Origin: Pseudoalteromonas sp. MSK9-3
GTDB taxonomy: Bacteria; Pseudomonadota; Gammaproteobacteria; Enterobacterales; Alteromonadaceae
Reading direction: 5' to 3'
Assembly: GCF_003590335.1 (NCBI RefSeq)
Contig: NZ_MIET01000013.1
Location: forward strand, 1-64,000
Length of the DNA: 64,000 bases
Position 1 is the first letter of the stretch; every line of letters starts with the position of its first letter. The translations under genes and the position numbers were made by a program. The notes below the pieces were generated by a model that worked only from the letters and a program-made list of their open reading frames with translations, was not told the origin of the DNA and ran no database searches. This document shows positions 21,784-30,400 of this stretch, one piece after another.

Positions 21784-24747
21784 ATGCGCTTAATTCGTTG
21801 CTTTCTAGTGAGTATGATTTTTGTTAGTAGTTATGCGCTGAGTGCTGATAATGCGCGCCTCACTCGCATTTTGGATGTTTTACGACAACTCGACAGCAAG
21901 ATAGTGCAGGCGAAAACCCGTGCTATTAACACTGCTGCTGCACGAGAAGAGCAGGGGTTAGGGATCCCCGAAGGCGAAATGCTGTTTTTTTCAACCTTCA
22001 TTAAAGGAAATAATTACTTAGGGGAGGTTGTGGCGGTTAAAAGTCAAGAAGGCGCTTGGCTGGAGATCGTGAGCTTGTTTGAAAGTTTGGGGTTCGCCAT
22101 TGACGTCACATCAATGCGAGCCTCAGGTTGGTTTGCAGATCCTAATAAGACTTTCACGTTTGATTTTGAATTATTGAATGGCCAAAGTAATTCTCAGGAG
22201 ATCAAATTAAAGCAGTCTGATTTATATATTGATAATGGCGATATATTCGTGTCGTTTTCGGTGCTTGAAACTTGGTTTTCGTTAGCAATAAAAATTGATT
22301 ACAGCGTGCAAGAAATGTATGTAGAGTCTAAATATATCTTGCCTATAGAAGCAAAGTTAGACCGTTTAAACAGGCTAACGGGACAAGCGAGCGTGTCGCA
22401 AGAATCAATCATGCCTTGGAAGCCGAGCCCTTACCAAAGCCTGTCTTCACCGTTGGCAGATGTGCAATTTGGATATACAAAACGTAATTCAAAAGATGCT
22501 TTGTCCTACTCTGTCCTTGGCGCACAAGACCTTGCTTTTTTTCGAAGCGAATACTTTATCTCAGGTAAAGAGGGGAGCTTTTTTAATCAATCCCGAATTC
22601 ATTTGTCACGTGAAGATACCGAAGGTGGCCTGCTTGGTCAGCTTGGTGCGACTAAATTAGAGATGGGGGATGTACTACCAACAAAGGTAGGTTCTGGTGG
22701 GCAGTATACATATGCGCGTGGAGCGAGAGTAAGCAATTATGCTATTGGACATGTAAAAGATGTCAATGTCACCATTATTTCAGGTGCAGTTCAATCTGGC
22801 TGGGACGTCGAACTCTATCACAATGGCGTGCTCATAGAACAATTAATCGATCATACACAAGGTCAATATTTATTCGATAATATTCCGCTTTTATATGGCC
22901 ACAATGAATTTGAAATCATTTTGTATGGACCTCAAGGCCAAGTAGAGCGGCGCACGGAGCAATATATTATCGATGGAAATACATTGACTAGTAATCAACG
23001 CTTTTATGATGTATCAATTACCCAGCAAGGTCACAGAGTCATAGATAGTAATAAGTATAAGGCGTCAGATAATGGTTGGCAGGTAGCTGGGCGCTTTGAA
23101 ACAGGTCTGAGTGATCAGGTGAGTATTTTTGGTGCAGGTTCAATCATAGATAATGAGCGAGGACAAACTGTACACAATATTGCTGTGGGGTCAAATATGA
23201 GCTTAGCCAACCGTGCACTTATTACTGTTGATGCACAATCTTCAAGTAATAAAGACAAAAGTGTTTCTGCCTCTCTAAGAAGTAAAATTGCACAACAGTC
23301 AGTGAGGGCGCTTATGAGTTATCATTCAAAACCGGTATTGAATGACCTCAATAGTTCGGATACGTATATTCAGAAAAAACTTGGGCTGGAATTTACTGGT
23401 GAACTGTTTAATAACAGTTATGGGCGAATGAGTCATCAGAGCAGCTTGTTTCACTACAGGGAAGGGGAAGGGTCTCGACAGCGCCTATCTCAGTCATTGA
23501 ACTATGTAAATGGCGTATTCGGTTTAGGCAATCAAATAACTTGGATGTCGAACGAACACAAAGATAAGGTGAGTACCGGCATTGCCAGAGTGCAGAGTAG
23601 GTATGGACGTGTATTTGGCAGATTATCTATGGGGTATCAAATTCAGCCTGAGCGCAAAGTTAGAGATTATAATCTTGAACTCAATACTACTTTATCTGAG
23701 CAATGGCAGCTGCAGGCTGGGATTAAAAATACTGTGGATGATGACAACACTGAGGGTCGCTTATCCCTCAATTGGCAGTCAGATAAACTAAGTCTTAATA
23801 GTTTCATGACATTTGACAGTAATAATGATTGGCAATTTGGACTATCAGGGAGAATGAGTTTAGGTGCAAGCAAGTTTGGGTCACCGTACTTTATGTCTAG
23901 AAGGGGACTTACAGGTCATGGTACCGCAATGATACGTGTGTTCTTAGATGAAAATGATAACGGGGTATTTGACGCAAATGAATTGCCTGTAGAGGGTGTA
24001 AAAATTAATGCTGTGCAAGCTCATCGATTCGCTTCTTCTGATGAACGTGGCATTGCGTTGTTATCAAGTATGGTTGCAAATAGGCGCACCGATATTTTGA
24101 TTGATACCGACAGCATTGACGATCCGTTTATGGTACCCGCTGGCGATGGGCTATCTATCACTCCGCGCTCTGGGTATGTTGAATATCTGGACTTTCCATT
24201 AGTGAATGCCAGTGAGGTGGAAGGAAGTATTTATATTGAAAACGGCAACGTTTTGCCATATGCAAAGGTCAAGCTTGTTGACGAACAAGGCGTGAAAGTA
24301 GCGGAGACTGAAGCCGCGTATGACGGTTATTATTTATTCACTAATCTTCGGCCGGGTACTTATCAAGCTCAGCTAGAATCGGCGCAAGTGAATAGTAAGA
24401 GTTTGAAAGTCAATGAACAAGTAACGGTTGAGTTGCCTGTTCATGGTGAAGTTGTTGCAGGTGTTGATTTTACTTTAGCAGAACTGAAGAAAATACAAGG
24501 GTATACAGCCAGCTTAGGAAAATTTAGTTCTTTAAATACATTAAAAATATATTTAATGTTGACGAAGGAGAAATTAATTAACGCAAGGGTTATTAAGCCA
24601 TTTTATATCTATGATGAATTGGAGAAAAAGTATATTTTGGCCGCCGGCTTTTCGATAAGTACGACCAAGACCTTGTATGATATATGTGACAGAGTCAGAG
24701 AGAAAGGGCTTGCGTGTGAACTGGATAGCACACTGATCCGCCACTAA
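21784..24747 (+). CDS. Outer-membrane fimbrial usher with a C-terminal SPOR-like domain
   Basis: The 987-residue protein has a signal peptide (cleavage near YALSADN), a helical N-terminal stretch, then an usher-type region. It contains the conserved block QSGWDVELYHNGVLIEQL and NIPLLYGHNEFEIILYGPQG, followed by a long beta-barrel portion. After about residue 700 come an EF-hand-like FLDENDNGVFDANELPVEGV segment and a carboxypeptidase-regulatory-like fold (DGYYLFTNLRPGTYQAQL). The last ~80 residues, from YTASLGKFSSLN to CELDST, look like a SPOR domain with the pair C-x9-C (CDRVREKGLAC). A SPOR tail on an usher is unusual as far as I know. The role is pilus subunit export and assembly. Confidence 0.8.
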   Translation: MRLIRCFLVSMIFVSSYALSADNARLTRILDVLRQLDSKIVQAKTRAINTAAAREEQGLGIPEGEMLFFSTFIKGNNYLGEVVAVKSQEGAWLEIVSLFESLGFAIDVTSMRASGWFADPNKTFTFDFELLNGQSNSQEIKLKQSDLYIDNGDIFVSFSVLETWFSLAIKIDYSVQEMYVESKYILPIEAKLDRLNRLTGQASVSQESIMPWKPSPYQSLSSPLADVQFGYTKRNSKDALSYSVLGAQDLAFFRSEYFISGKEGSFFNQSRIHLSREDTEGGLLGQLGATKLEMGDVLPTKVGSGGQYTYARGARVSNYAIGHVKDVNVTIISGAVQSGWDVELYHNGVLIEQLIDHTQGQYLFDNIPLLYGHNEFEIILYGPQGQVERRTEQYIIDGNTLTSNQRFYDVSITQQGHRVIDSNKYKASDNGWQVAGRFETGLSDQVSIFGAGSIIDNERGQTVHNIAVGSNMSLANRALITVDAQSSSNKDKSVSASLRSKIAQQSVRALMSYHSKPVLNDLNSSDTYIQKKLGLEFTGELFNNSYGRMSHQSSLFHYREGEGSRQRLSQSLNYVNGVFGLGNQITWMSNEHKDKVSTGIARVQSRYGRVFGRLSMGYQIQPERKVRDYNLELNTTLSEQWQLQAGIKNTVDDDNTEGRLSLNWQSDKLSLNSFMTFDSNNDWQFGLSGRMSLGASKFGSPYFMSRRGLTGHGTAMIRVFLDENDNGVFDANELPVEGVKINAVQAHRFASSDERGIALLSSMVANRRTDILIDTDSIDDPFMVPAGDGLSITPRSGYVEYLDFPLVNASEVEGSIYIENGNVLPYAKVKLVDEQGVKVAETEAAYDGYYLFTNLRPGTYQAQLESAQVNSKSLKVNEQVTVELPVHGEVVAGVDFTLAELKKIQGYTASLGKFSSLNTLKIYLMLTKEKLINARVIKPFYIYDELEKKYILAAGFSISTTKTLYDICDRVREKGLACELDSTLIRH

Positions 24748-24759
24748 TTAAAAGGAATT

Positions 24760-25527
24760 ATGATGTATTACAAGTTTTTTATTCAGTTTTTGTATATATG
24801 TTTACTGGTCTTGAGCATTACAGGCTGTAAAAGTACATCAACGAAGAAACCTGAAATAGTAGAGCTAACAAAAAAGGAGTATCTGGAGCTGATTGAGGTG
24901 TCAGAGCAGTGGCATGAGTCAAAAGAAGGGATACAGCGCTTATTATCCGTGGAAGGTGACCTGAGAATGTTAATAGGGCAGTTAGATGTTTTGGTTAAAG
25001 AGGAAACGTATAGTGAAAAGCCGGTAGTGGCTTCTACTCCTCGACATGAGAAATTCATCGAAACACTGACGCCACTCGACGATAAACCTGAACCACAACC
25101 TGTGTTAGGGAATGTTAAAGATGACAATTCGATTATAGCACTCATGTCAGAGCAAAAAATGCCAGCAGGAAAGCCTATTGTAAGTACAGGTACTAAAAAA
25201 GACCTTGCTCAACCTATATTTCCTGCAACGCAATCGGTTGATACAAATAGGGCCTCAGCACTTTATGCGTTGCAAGTTGCTGCAGTAACGGAACAAGAAA
25301 GAGTGCAAAAATCATTAGACGCTGTGGTGAAAAAAGCGCCTGAGACAGAAAGGTTAGCTGTGAATGTTGAAGTTAAAAATATAAGAGAGCAACAATACTA
25401 TCGTCTTAAGCTAGGGGCGTTCAGTGATAAAGTTGCAGCCCAAGCACAATGTGACCGTCTGAAATTAAAACAGGTGAGTTGCATAGTGAGTTACTATACT
25501 GAGCAGGGAAATAAAGGACTGCTGTAG
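24760..25527 (+). CDS. Lipoprotein with C-terminal SPOR-like domain, paralogue of 19147
   Basis: The signal peptide ends in the lipobox SITGC (Cys 23). A helical segment (LELIEVSEQWHESKEGIQRL, then LSVEGDLRML) resembles that of the lipoprotein at 19147. A long low-complexity linker follows. The C-terminal ~85 residues form a SPOR-like unit from LYALQVAAV through YYRLKLGAF to CIVSYY, with the Cys pair C-x9-C (CDRLKLKQVSC). It is 12 bases behind the usher with an AAAGGA site, so it belongs to the same operon. It is probably a peptidoglycan-contacting partner of the usher, by inference. Confidence 0.72.
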   Translation: MMYYKFFIQFLYICLLVLSITGCKSTSTKKPEIVELTKKEYLELIEVSEQWHESKEGIQRLLSVEGDLRMLIGQLDVLVKEETYSEKPVVASTPRHEKFIETLTPLDDKPEPQPVLGNVKDDNSIIALMSEQKMPAGKPIVSTGTKKDLAQPIFPATQSVDTNRASALYALQVAAVTEQERVQKSLDAVVKKAPETERLAVNVEVKNIREQQYYRLKLGAFSDKVAAQAQCDRLKLKQVSCIVSYYTEQGNKGLL

Positions 25528-25538
25528 AGACTAATTTC

Positions 25539-25554
25539 AGGTATGGTTTTTGCA
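25539..25554 (+). promoter_or_regulatory. Probable sigma-54 promoter of the flgO cluster
   Basis: AGGTATGGTTTTTGCA has GG (25540-25541) and GC (25552-25553) exactly 10 bases apart and a good TTGCA -12 element. The -24 element is weaker than in the other flagellar promoters here. It lies 33 bases before the first FlgO-family gene. Confidence 0.5.
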
Positions 25555-25586
25555 TTGTTTACCCAAACTTTATTGGAATACTGACA

Positions 25587-26183
25587 ATGCAATATTTATT
25601 ATTGATACTAAGTGTACTTTTGACTGGCTGCCAGCTTGTAGAAGAGCCAGCGCCAAAGCATGTGGCCTATATGGCGCCGGCTAAAACAATGGCGCCTTAT
25701 ACGGTGCATGAATATGTCAGCAGCTTAAGTGTACAATTAAGTAATATTACGGGTATGCGAAAAAATAATGCGCGTATTGCCATTACGAGCTTTTTTGATG
25801 CACAAGCGCTTAATTCGGGCTTGGCAGATCAGCAAGCGGTTGGCTTAAGTCAACAAATACAAGAAAGCTTACTCACCCAGTTTACTCAGCTTGGTTATCA
25901 TACGATTGAACATCGCTTGGATGGACATATCACGTTATTAGATAACGCAGAAAGCATCTTAAGCCGAGATGTTAATACCTTAAGACTACGCCAAAATATT
26001 GACTTTGTTGTGACTGGAACGCTCACACAACAGCAACACGCCTATATTGTTAATGCAAGGCTCATCAATATGCAGGATGGGCGGATCGTCTCTGCTGCCA
26101 CTACTGAAATCCCAATCAACACGATGTGGACGGATGAAAAAGTGCAGCAACGTGATGGCCTGATTTACCGAACAGAATATTAA
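25587..26183 (+). CDS. FlgO-family outer-membrane lipoprotein (copy 1)
   Basis: This 198-residue lipoprotein (lipobox LLTGC, Cys 15) has a FlgO-type domain: an N-terminal helix (VHEYVSSLSVQL), the strand ARIAITSFFD, a helix with LSQQIQESLLTQFTQLGY, and IDFVVTGTLTQQQHAYIVNARLINMQDGRIV. FlgO helps anchor the H-ring around the flagellar LP rings in Vibrio. It is first of three such genes in tandem. It is the most diverged of the three, lacking the VDFKTTD and GDFVFSRD blocks. It could have a related but distinct role. Confidence 0.8.
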   Translation: MQYLLLILSVLLTGCQLVEEPAPKHVAYMAPAKTMAPYTVHEYVSSLSVQLSNITGMRKNNARIAITSFFDAQALNSGLADQQAVGLSQQIQESLLTQFTQLGYHTIEHRLDGHITLLDNAESILSRDVNTLRLRQNIDFVVTGTLTQQQHAYIVNARLINMQDGRIVSAATTEIPINTMWTDEKVQQRDGLIYRTEY

Positions 26184-26194
26184 GAGGATTTATC

Positions 26195-26866
26195 ATGAAA
26201 CACTTTTTGATCTCGATAACATTACTGTGTAGTGCCGGGTGTTCTATGTTTACTGAAAAAATGGGTATGCAGGCAGAGCAGACTATCGCGAATGATGCAC
26301 GTTCTGTGGCAGAACCTATGGCAAATGCAGAGTTATTTCAGTCTAAACAAGCGGTGCCAAATACCGCCTCTCAAATGGCATCGGTAAGTCGTAAAAATAT
26401 CAATCACTACGTGCGTGGAATGATGCAAGATATGGCAGAAAACCTGCAATATGTAAATCAGAAAACACCACTGGCAGTATCGAGTTTTATATTTTTAGAT
26501 GATGAATATGATGACGCTTCACTACTGGGTAATCAGTTGTCAGAGAGCTTTATGCATGAGCTTCATCATTTTGGCGTAGCGGTGATTGACTTTAAAACTA
26601 CAGATTATATGCGGGTCACGCCACAAGGCGATTTTGTTTTCAGCCGTGACTACTTAGAACTCAATGAAGAGCAAAACTTTCAATATGTTTTGGCCGGAAC
26701 TTTGGTAAACCATCAAGGTGGTGTACTGGTGAATGCTCGGATCATTGGACTGATGAGTAAAGCGGTTGTTGGGTCTGCACAAGGGTTCATCCCTCAGACA
26801 GTCGTTGACGCACTGGGTAGCAGTTATCGCACTGATGGCATTATGATGAAAAAAGCAGGTCGATGA
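26195..26866 (+). CDS. flgO: FlgO-family outer-membrane lipoprotein (copy 2)
   Basis: The lipobox is CSAGC (Cys 16). The FlgO domain is well preserved: helix INHYVRGMMQDMAENL, strand LAVSSFIFLD, LGNQLSESFMHELHHFGVAVIDFKTTD, GDFVFSRDYLEL, and YVLAGTLVNHQGGVLVNARII. At 223 residues it is the best FlgO candidate here together with copy 3. It lies 11 bases behind copy 1 with AGAGGA in front. The flagellar island begins at flgT about 4.4 kb downstream, separated by the receptor, tRNA and peroxiredoxin genes. Confidence 0.82.
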   Translation: MKHFLISITLLCSAGCSMFTEKMGMQAEQTIANDARSVAEPMANAELFQSKQAVPNTASQMASVSRKNINHYVRGMMQDMAENLQYVNQKTPLAVSSFIFLDDEYDDASLLGNQLSESFMHELHHFGVAVIDFKTTDYMRVTPQGDFVFSRDYLELNEEQNFQYVLAGTLVNHQGGVLVNARIIGLMSKAVVGSAQGFIPQTVVDALGSSYRTDGIMMKKAGR

Positions 26867-26873
26867 GGTAACT

Positions 26874-27518
26874 ATGATGAATCGTAACAGAAAAACGTAT
26901 TTGGCATGCTGCATCGTGATGTTAGTGACTGGATGCAGTACCACAGATTGGTATGCAGTAAAAAGCCCTGCAAAACCTGCTGAGTCGCAGACCGTGATCG
27001 AAAAGATGATAATGCAGGCCAATCAACATGAAGAACACGAACAGTTGACTGTTAATCAAGTCTATACCCCACATAGTCATCACGTGAAATTAGAAAGCTA
27101 CGTTGAGCAAATGGCACTTGACCTTGTAGATACCATGGTATCTGATCAAGCTATTAATATTGCTGTGGTGTCTTTTGTTAATTTAGATAAAACTTTGCAA
27201 AAAAGTACGCAACTGGGTAATCAATTATCGGAAACCTTTATTCATCAATTACAAAAGTTTGGCTATGGCGTGGTTGATTTTAAAACCACCGATCAAGTCA
27301 CGGTAACGCATTTTGGAGACTTTGTTTTTTCAAGAGATATAAAGCAACTGTCAGGCGAAAGGGTTGCGAGTCATGTATTGTCGGGGACTTTGCTGTATCG
27401 AGCGAATGGTGTTGAAGTCAATGCTCGGGTGATTGATATTGATTCAAAACGTGTTATCGCAAGTAGTACTAAATTGGTGCCAAGCTATGTTCTTAGCGGT
27501 GCTTCAATTGGGTCTTAA
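26874..27518 (+). CDS. FlgO-family outer-membrane lipoprotein (copy 3)
   Basis: The lipobox is LVTGC (Cys near 21). The FlgO domain shares long blocks with copy 2: LGNQLSETFIHQLQKFGYGVVDFKTTD, GDFVFSRDIKQL, VLSGTLLYRANGVEVNARVI. Tandem duplication is therefore likely. Two ATG codons lie in a row at the start (26874 and 26877); GAGGTA precedes them. It ends the three-gene run and is followed by the Fur-box region of the receptor gene. Confidence 0.8.
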   Translation: MMNRNRKTYLACCIVMLVTGCSTTDWYAVKSPAKPAESQTVIEKMIMQANQHEEHEQLTVNQVYTPHSHHVKLESYVEQMALDLVDTMVSDQAINIAVVSFVNLDKTLQKSTQLGNQLSETFIHQLQKFGYGVVDFKTTDQVTVTHFGDFVFSRDIKQLSGERVASHVLSGTLLYRANGVEVNARVIDIDSKRVIASSTKLVPSYVLSGASIGS

Positions 27519-27571
27519 CAACGCTTTCTGTACTTAGTTTTATAAAAAGAGGTTTACATCAGCTTTAACCT

Positions 27572-27592
27572 TAATGATAATCAATATCATTA
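27572..27592. promoter_or_regulatory. Fur box upstream of the TonB-dependent receptor
   Basis: The 21-base sequence starting TAATGATAATC and ending ATATCATTA is a near-perfect inverted repeat (AATGATA and TATCATT) and closely matches the Fur consensus GATAATGATAATCATTATC. It lies 22 bases before the start codon, so iron-bound Fur should block transcription. Confidence 0.85.
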
Positions 27593-27613
27593 AATTGTTT
27601 TCTGGTGTAAATT

Positions 27614-29755
27614 TTGTTTGTTAACCCATCTTATTTTTTATTTTGTATTCTACTGTGTCTGCCAAGTGCTACGTTTGCTAAACCCGTTGACTTACCCATT
27701 AACCTAATATCTGTGACTGAAAATACAGAGGTGATTGAAGTTGTCGGAGTGAGAAAACGGCTCTATCAACAAGGGCTGTTGAAAGACAGTACAGTAAAAA
27801 CTGAATTAATCTCACAACAGCAGATCAAAGCGAATCAAGCGGCTAACTTAAGTGACGCTATATCAAATTCTATTGGTATTCGCGTGTCTAATGAATGTTC
27901 AATGTGTGGCGCCAAGCGTGTCATGATAAATGGCTTAAAAGGTGAGCATACAAATGTGTTGGTTGATGGGATCCCACTACACACAATGTTATCTGGTTTT
28001 TATGGGATGGATGCTGTCGCTATGTCTGGTGTTGGTCAAATTGAAATAGCAAGGGGCGCTGGCGCATCCCTGACTGCACCAGAAGCAATTGGTGGCACCA
28101 TTAATCTAGTAACACAAGTACCGACAAAAAGTGGTGGAGATCTTGATGTCTCAATGGGGAATATGGGCTACAAAAAAGCCGCTTTAATGGGCTCGCTAGT
28201 ACCTCAACAGAAAAATATGAGCGCCAGTGTGATCCTTCAGGTCGATGAACGAGAGCAGTTTGATGGTGACAAAAATGGGGTGAGTGAAAACCCCTATTTA
28301 GACAATACATCGCTGACCACACTTTTTTCATACGATTATGATCGCGACACCAATATGAGGCTAAGGCTTAATCACACTAAATCGGAAGTGTTTGGCGGGC
28401 CTATGTTGGGTGATATTACGGCATCTATTGAAGACGCGATTGCGAGTGAAAAGTTAGGTACCTCAGATAATTTATTTGAAAACGGTCACGTAGCGAATCG
28501 TTATATTGGTCAGCCCTGGCAAACGGCAGAATGGGTTAAAACCCAGCGCAATGAGGTGCTTGCGTCAATACTGCACGACTTTAATACGCGTTTAAATGGC
28601 ACGTTTAGTCTGGCTCATGTTAATCATAAACAAGTCTCATTTTATGAAGGTATAGATTATGATGCGACAGACACGATGTATTACGCGGATGCGCGGTTTA
28701 ATTTTGACTTAAATGCGTCGCACCTTATTACTTTTGGCGTGGACTATCGTAAAGAAAGAATGCGATCGTATTCAGATGCTTTAGCCGATGTAGAAAATTA
28801 TGTATCAGATAGTTTTGATTACCTTGTACAGGGTATTTATATACAGGACTCTTGGATGGTAACACCTGCACTGGAAATATCTGCGGCGGCGAGGCTTGAT
28901 AGCATTAAAGCCGATTTTGTTGACCTAAAAAAACCGGGTGTTGAAATAGATAAAATCCTATTATCACCGCGTATTGATAGCCGTTTTTTTCACACTGATG
29001 AACTAACCTCTAGGCTGTCTTTTGGTCAGGGGTATCGAGCACCTTTATCATTCTTTGAAAGTGATCATGGGATTTTAGATGCGGAAAAAGGATATTTATT
29101 GAATGTATCGGAACCAGAGCGATCAACGAGCATCAACTATTCTCTGAATTTTGAAAATGCGCTGTGGGTAAGCACTTTATCGATGGCGCACACTTTAGTC
29201 AAAGATTTGGCTACGTTAGAGCATAATACGTTAGGGGTGCCTGTATTAAGCCAGCTTAAGGAAACTGCTCGAGTGCTCGCGGTAGACTTCTCAGCGTCTT
29301 ATCAACTTAACAGCGACCTGAATATCACAGTCACTGGCGAGGCATATCACTATAATGATGTATTTAAAACGTCGTTTGCCATTGCGCCGATAGAGCAGCG
29401 AGCGACAGTATCAATTAATTGGCAACATGGATCACATACAGTTGATGCTTCTTTGGTCTATATACCGAGTAGAGATCTTTCAGATTATCAGTATTCAGGG
29501 TATAAAGATCGGTTTGCGATGCAACAAAAGCCGACGTCTGTATCTGCTTTTTCCACCTTGGATGCGAAATACAATTATAAGCTAAGTACATCTTTGGGAT
29601 TATACGTCGGAGTGAATAACTTGTTTGATTATAATCAAGGGAGTGAGGGAAGTTCACCATTGCTATTTGATGATGAAGGCGGGTACGACGTAACGTATAT
29701 TTATGCGCCGCTGCGAGGGAGGCTCATATATGCGGGGTTTGATTGGGCATTTTAA
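27614..29755 (+). CDS. TonB-dependent outer-membrane receptor, Fur-regulated
   Basis: This 713-residue receptor has a signal peptide (cleavage near ATFAK), a TonB-box-like EVIEVVGV, a plug domain (NLSDAISNSIGIRV, MINGLKGEHTNVLVDGIPL, VGQIEIARGAGA, GGTINLVT) and a 22-strand-type barrel ending in Phe (YAGFDWAF). The plug carries a C-x2-C pair (NECSMCGAK), which is unusual and may bind or sense a metal or form a disulfide. The start is TTG at 27614 and the ribosome site is weak. The Fur box suggests an iron-related ligand, which is not identifiable. The next gene overlaps the 3' end. Confidence 0.9.
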   Translation: MFVNPSYFLFCILLCLPSATFAKPVDLPINLISVTENTEVIEVVGVRKRLYQQGLLKDSTVKTELISQQQIKANQAANLSDAISNSIGIRVSNECSMCGAKRVMINGLKGEHTNVLVDGIPLHTMLSGFYGMDAVAMSGVGQIEIARGAGASLTAPEAIGGTINLVTQVPTKSGGDLDVSMGNMGYKKAALMGSLVPQQKNMSASVILQVDEREQFDGDKNGVSENPYLDNTSLTTLFSYDYDRDTNMRLRLNHTKSEVFGGPMLGDITASIEDAIASEKLGTSDNLFENGHVANRYIGQPWQTAEWVKTQRNEVLASILHDFNTRLNGTFSLAHVNHKQVSFYEGIDYDATDTMYYADARFNFDLNASHLITFGVDYRKERMRSYSDALADVENYVSDSFDYLVQGIYIQDSWMVTPALEISAAARLDSIKADFVDLKKPGVEIDKILLSPRIDSRFFHTDELTSRLSFGQGYRAPLSFFESDHGILDAEKGYLLNVSEPERSTSINYSLNFENALWVSTLSMAHTLVKDLATLEHNTLGVPVLSQLKETARVLAVDFSASYQLNSDLNITVTGEAYHYNDVFKTSFAIAPIEQRATVSINWQHGSHTVDASLVYIPSRDLSDYQYSGYKDRFAMQQKPTSVSAFSTLDAKYNYKLSTSLGLYVGVNNLFDYNQGSEGSSPLLFDDEGGYDVTYIYAPLRGRLIYAGFDWAF

Positions 29756-30215
29756 GCTCGTACGCTTGGTTGTATGGATAGGGTTAACTTTAAGTTCGGG
29801 TTTGAGTTATGGCTTTGTAGAGTTGCCTTTAAAAAGGCTAGATAGCCAAACTTATAGTTCGTTGCAAGCATTACACCGCTCGGCAATGACTCTGAGCTTT
29901 TTTACCCCAGAATGTTCATGGTGCAAGAAACAGCATCGAGTATTGAAAGAGTTAAGTATTGTTTGTCGGGGTATAAACCCTGTTATGGTCGGAATAAATG
30001 GAAATGACAGCGGCTATAAACGCGCACTGCGACGGATGTCTAATGAATTTCCAGCGATTATAGCGCCCAAGCCGTTGCAGGCGGGGCTAGAAAATAACCA
30101 TGTTCCTCGCATCATCGTGGTGGGTGCTGATTGGCAGGTTGTGGCTAATTTGGTGGGGTATGTTGATAAAGCATCACTCATGGTTACATTTCAACAAGAG
30201 GGGATATGCGCATAA
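29730..30215 (+). CDS. Thioredoxin-like periplasmic protein
   Basis: A hydrophobic N-terminus (LVRLVVWIGLTLSSGLSYG) looks like a signal peptide. A thioredoxin-fold follows with the redox motif CSWC in FFTPECSWCKKQH, the cis-Pro region VPRIIVVG and a C-terminal Cys. The ATG at 29730 is preceded by a strong GAGGGAGG site, better than the in-frame ATG at 29703. It overlaps the receptor gene by 26 bases, so they are coupled. It could reduce the Cys pair in the receptor plug or its ligand complex. That role is inferred. Confidence 0.75.
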   Translation: MRGLIGHFKLVRLVVWIGLTLSSGLSYGFVELPLKRLDSQTYSSLQALHRSAMTLSFFTPECSWCKKQHRVLKELSIVCRGINPVMVGINGNDSGYKRALRRMSNEFPAIIAPKPLQAGLENNHVPRIIVVGADWQVVANLVGYVDKASLMVTFQQEGICA

Positions 30216-30276
30216 CGCGTTACCCCAATTGTTGTATTTATAACTGATTTAATTGGGTAAATATGATTGTAAGCGC

Positions 30277-30304
30277 TTCAAATACAGTTATAAATTGTTA
30301 TACT
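30277..30304 (+). promoter_or_regulatory. Probable sigma-70 promoter of tRNA-Arg
   Basis: TTCAAA (30277-30282) and TATACT (30299-30304) are separated by 16 bases, and the -10 ends 15 bases before the tRNA. Confidence 0.5.
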
Positions 30305-30319
30305 AAAATTGCTTAAGGG

Positions 30320-30394
30320 GTCCCCGTAGTTTAATGGATAAAACAAGAACCTCCTAAGTTTTAGATGCAAGTTCGATTCTTGCCGGGGACGCCA
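30320..30394 (+). tRNA. tRNA-Arg (anticodon CCU)
   Basis: A full cloverleaf can be drawn: acceptor GTCCCCG with CGGGGAC, D-arm GTTT/AAAC, anticodon stem AGAAC/GTTTT with loop CTCCTAA (anticodon CCT, reading AGG), and T-arm GCAAG/CTTGC with loop TTCGATT. The discriminator is G and CCA is encoded. The total is 75 bases. No integrase or duplicated tRNA end is seen nearby. Confidence 0.95.
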
Positions 30395-30400
30395 TATATG

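Noticed and set aside
30320..30394. tRNA-Arg as an attachment site of an integrated element
   Set aside because: No integrase and no repeated tRNA 3' end are seen nearby.
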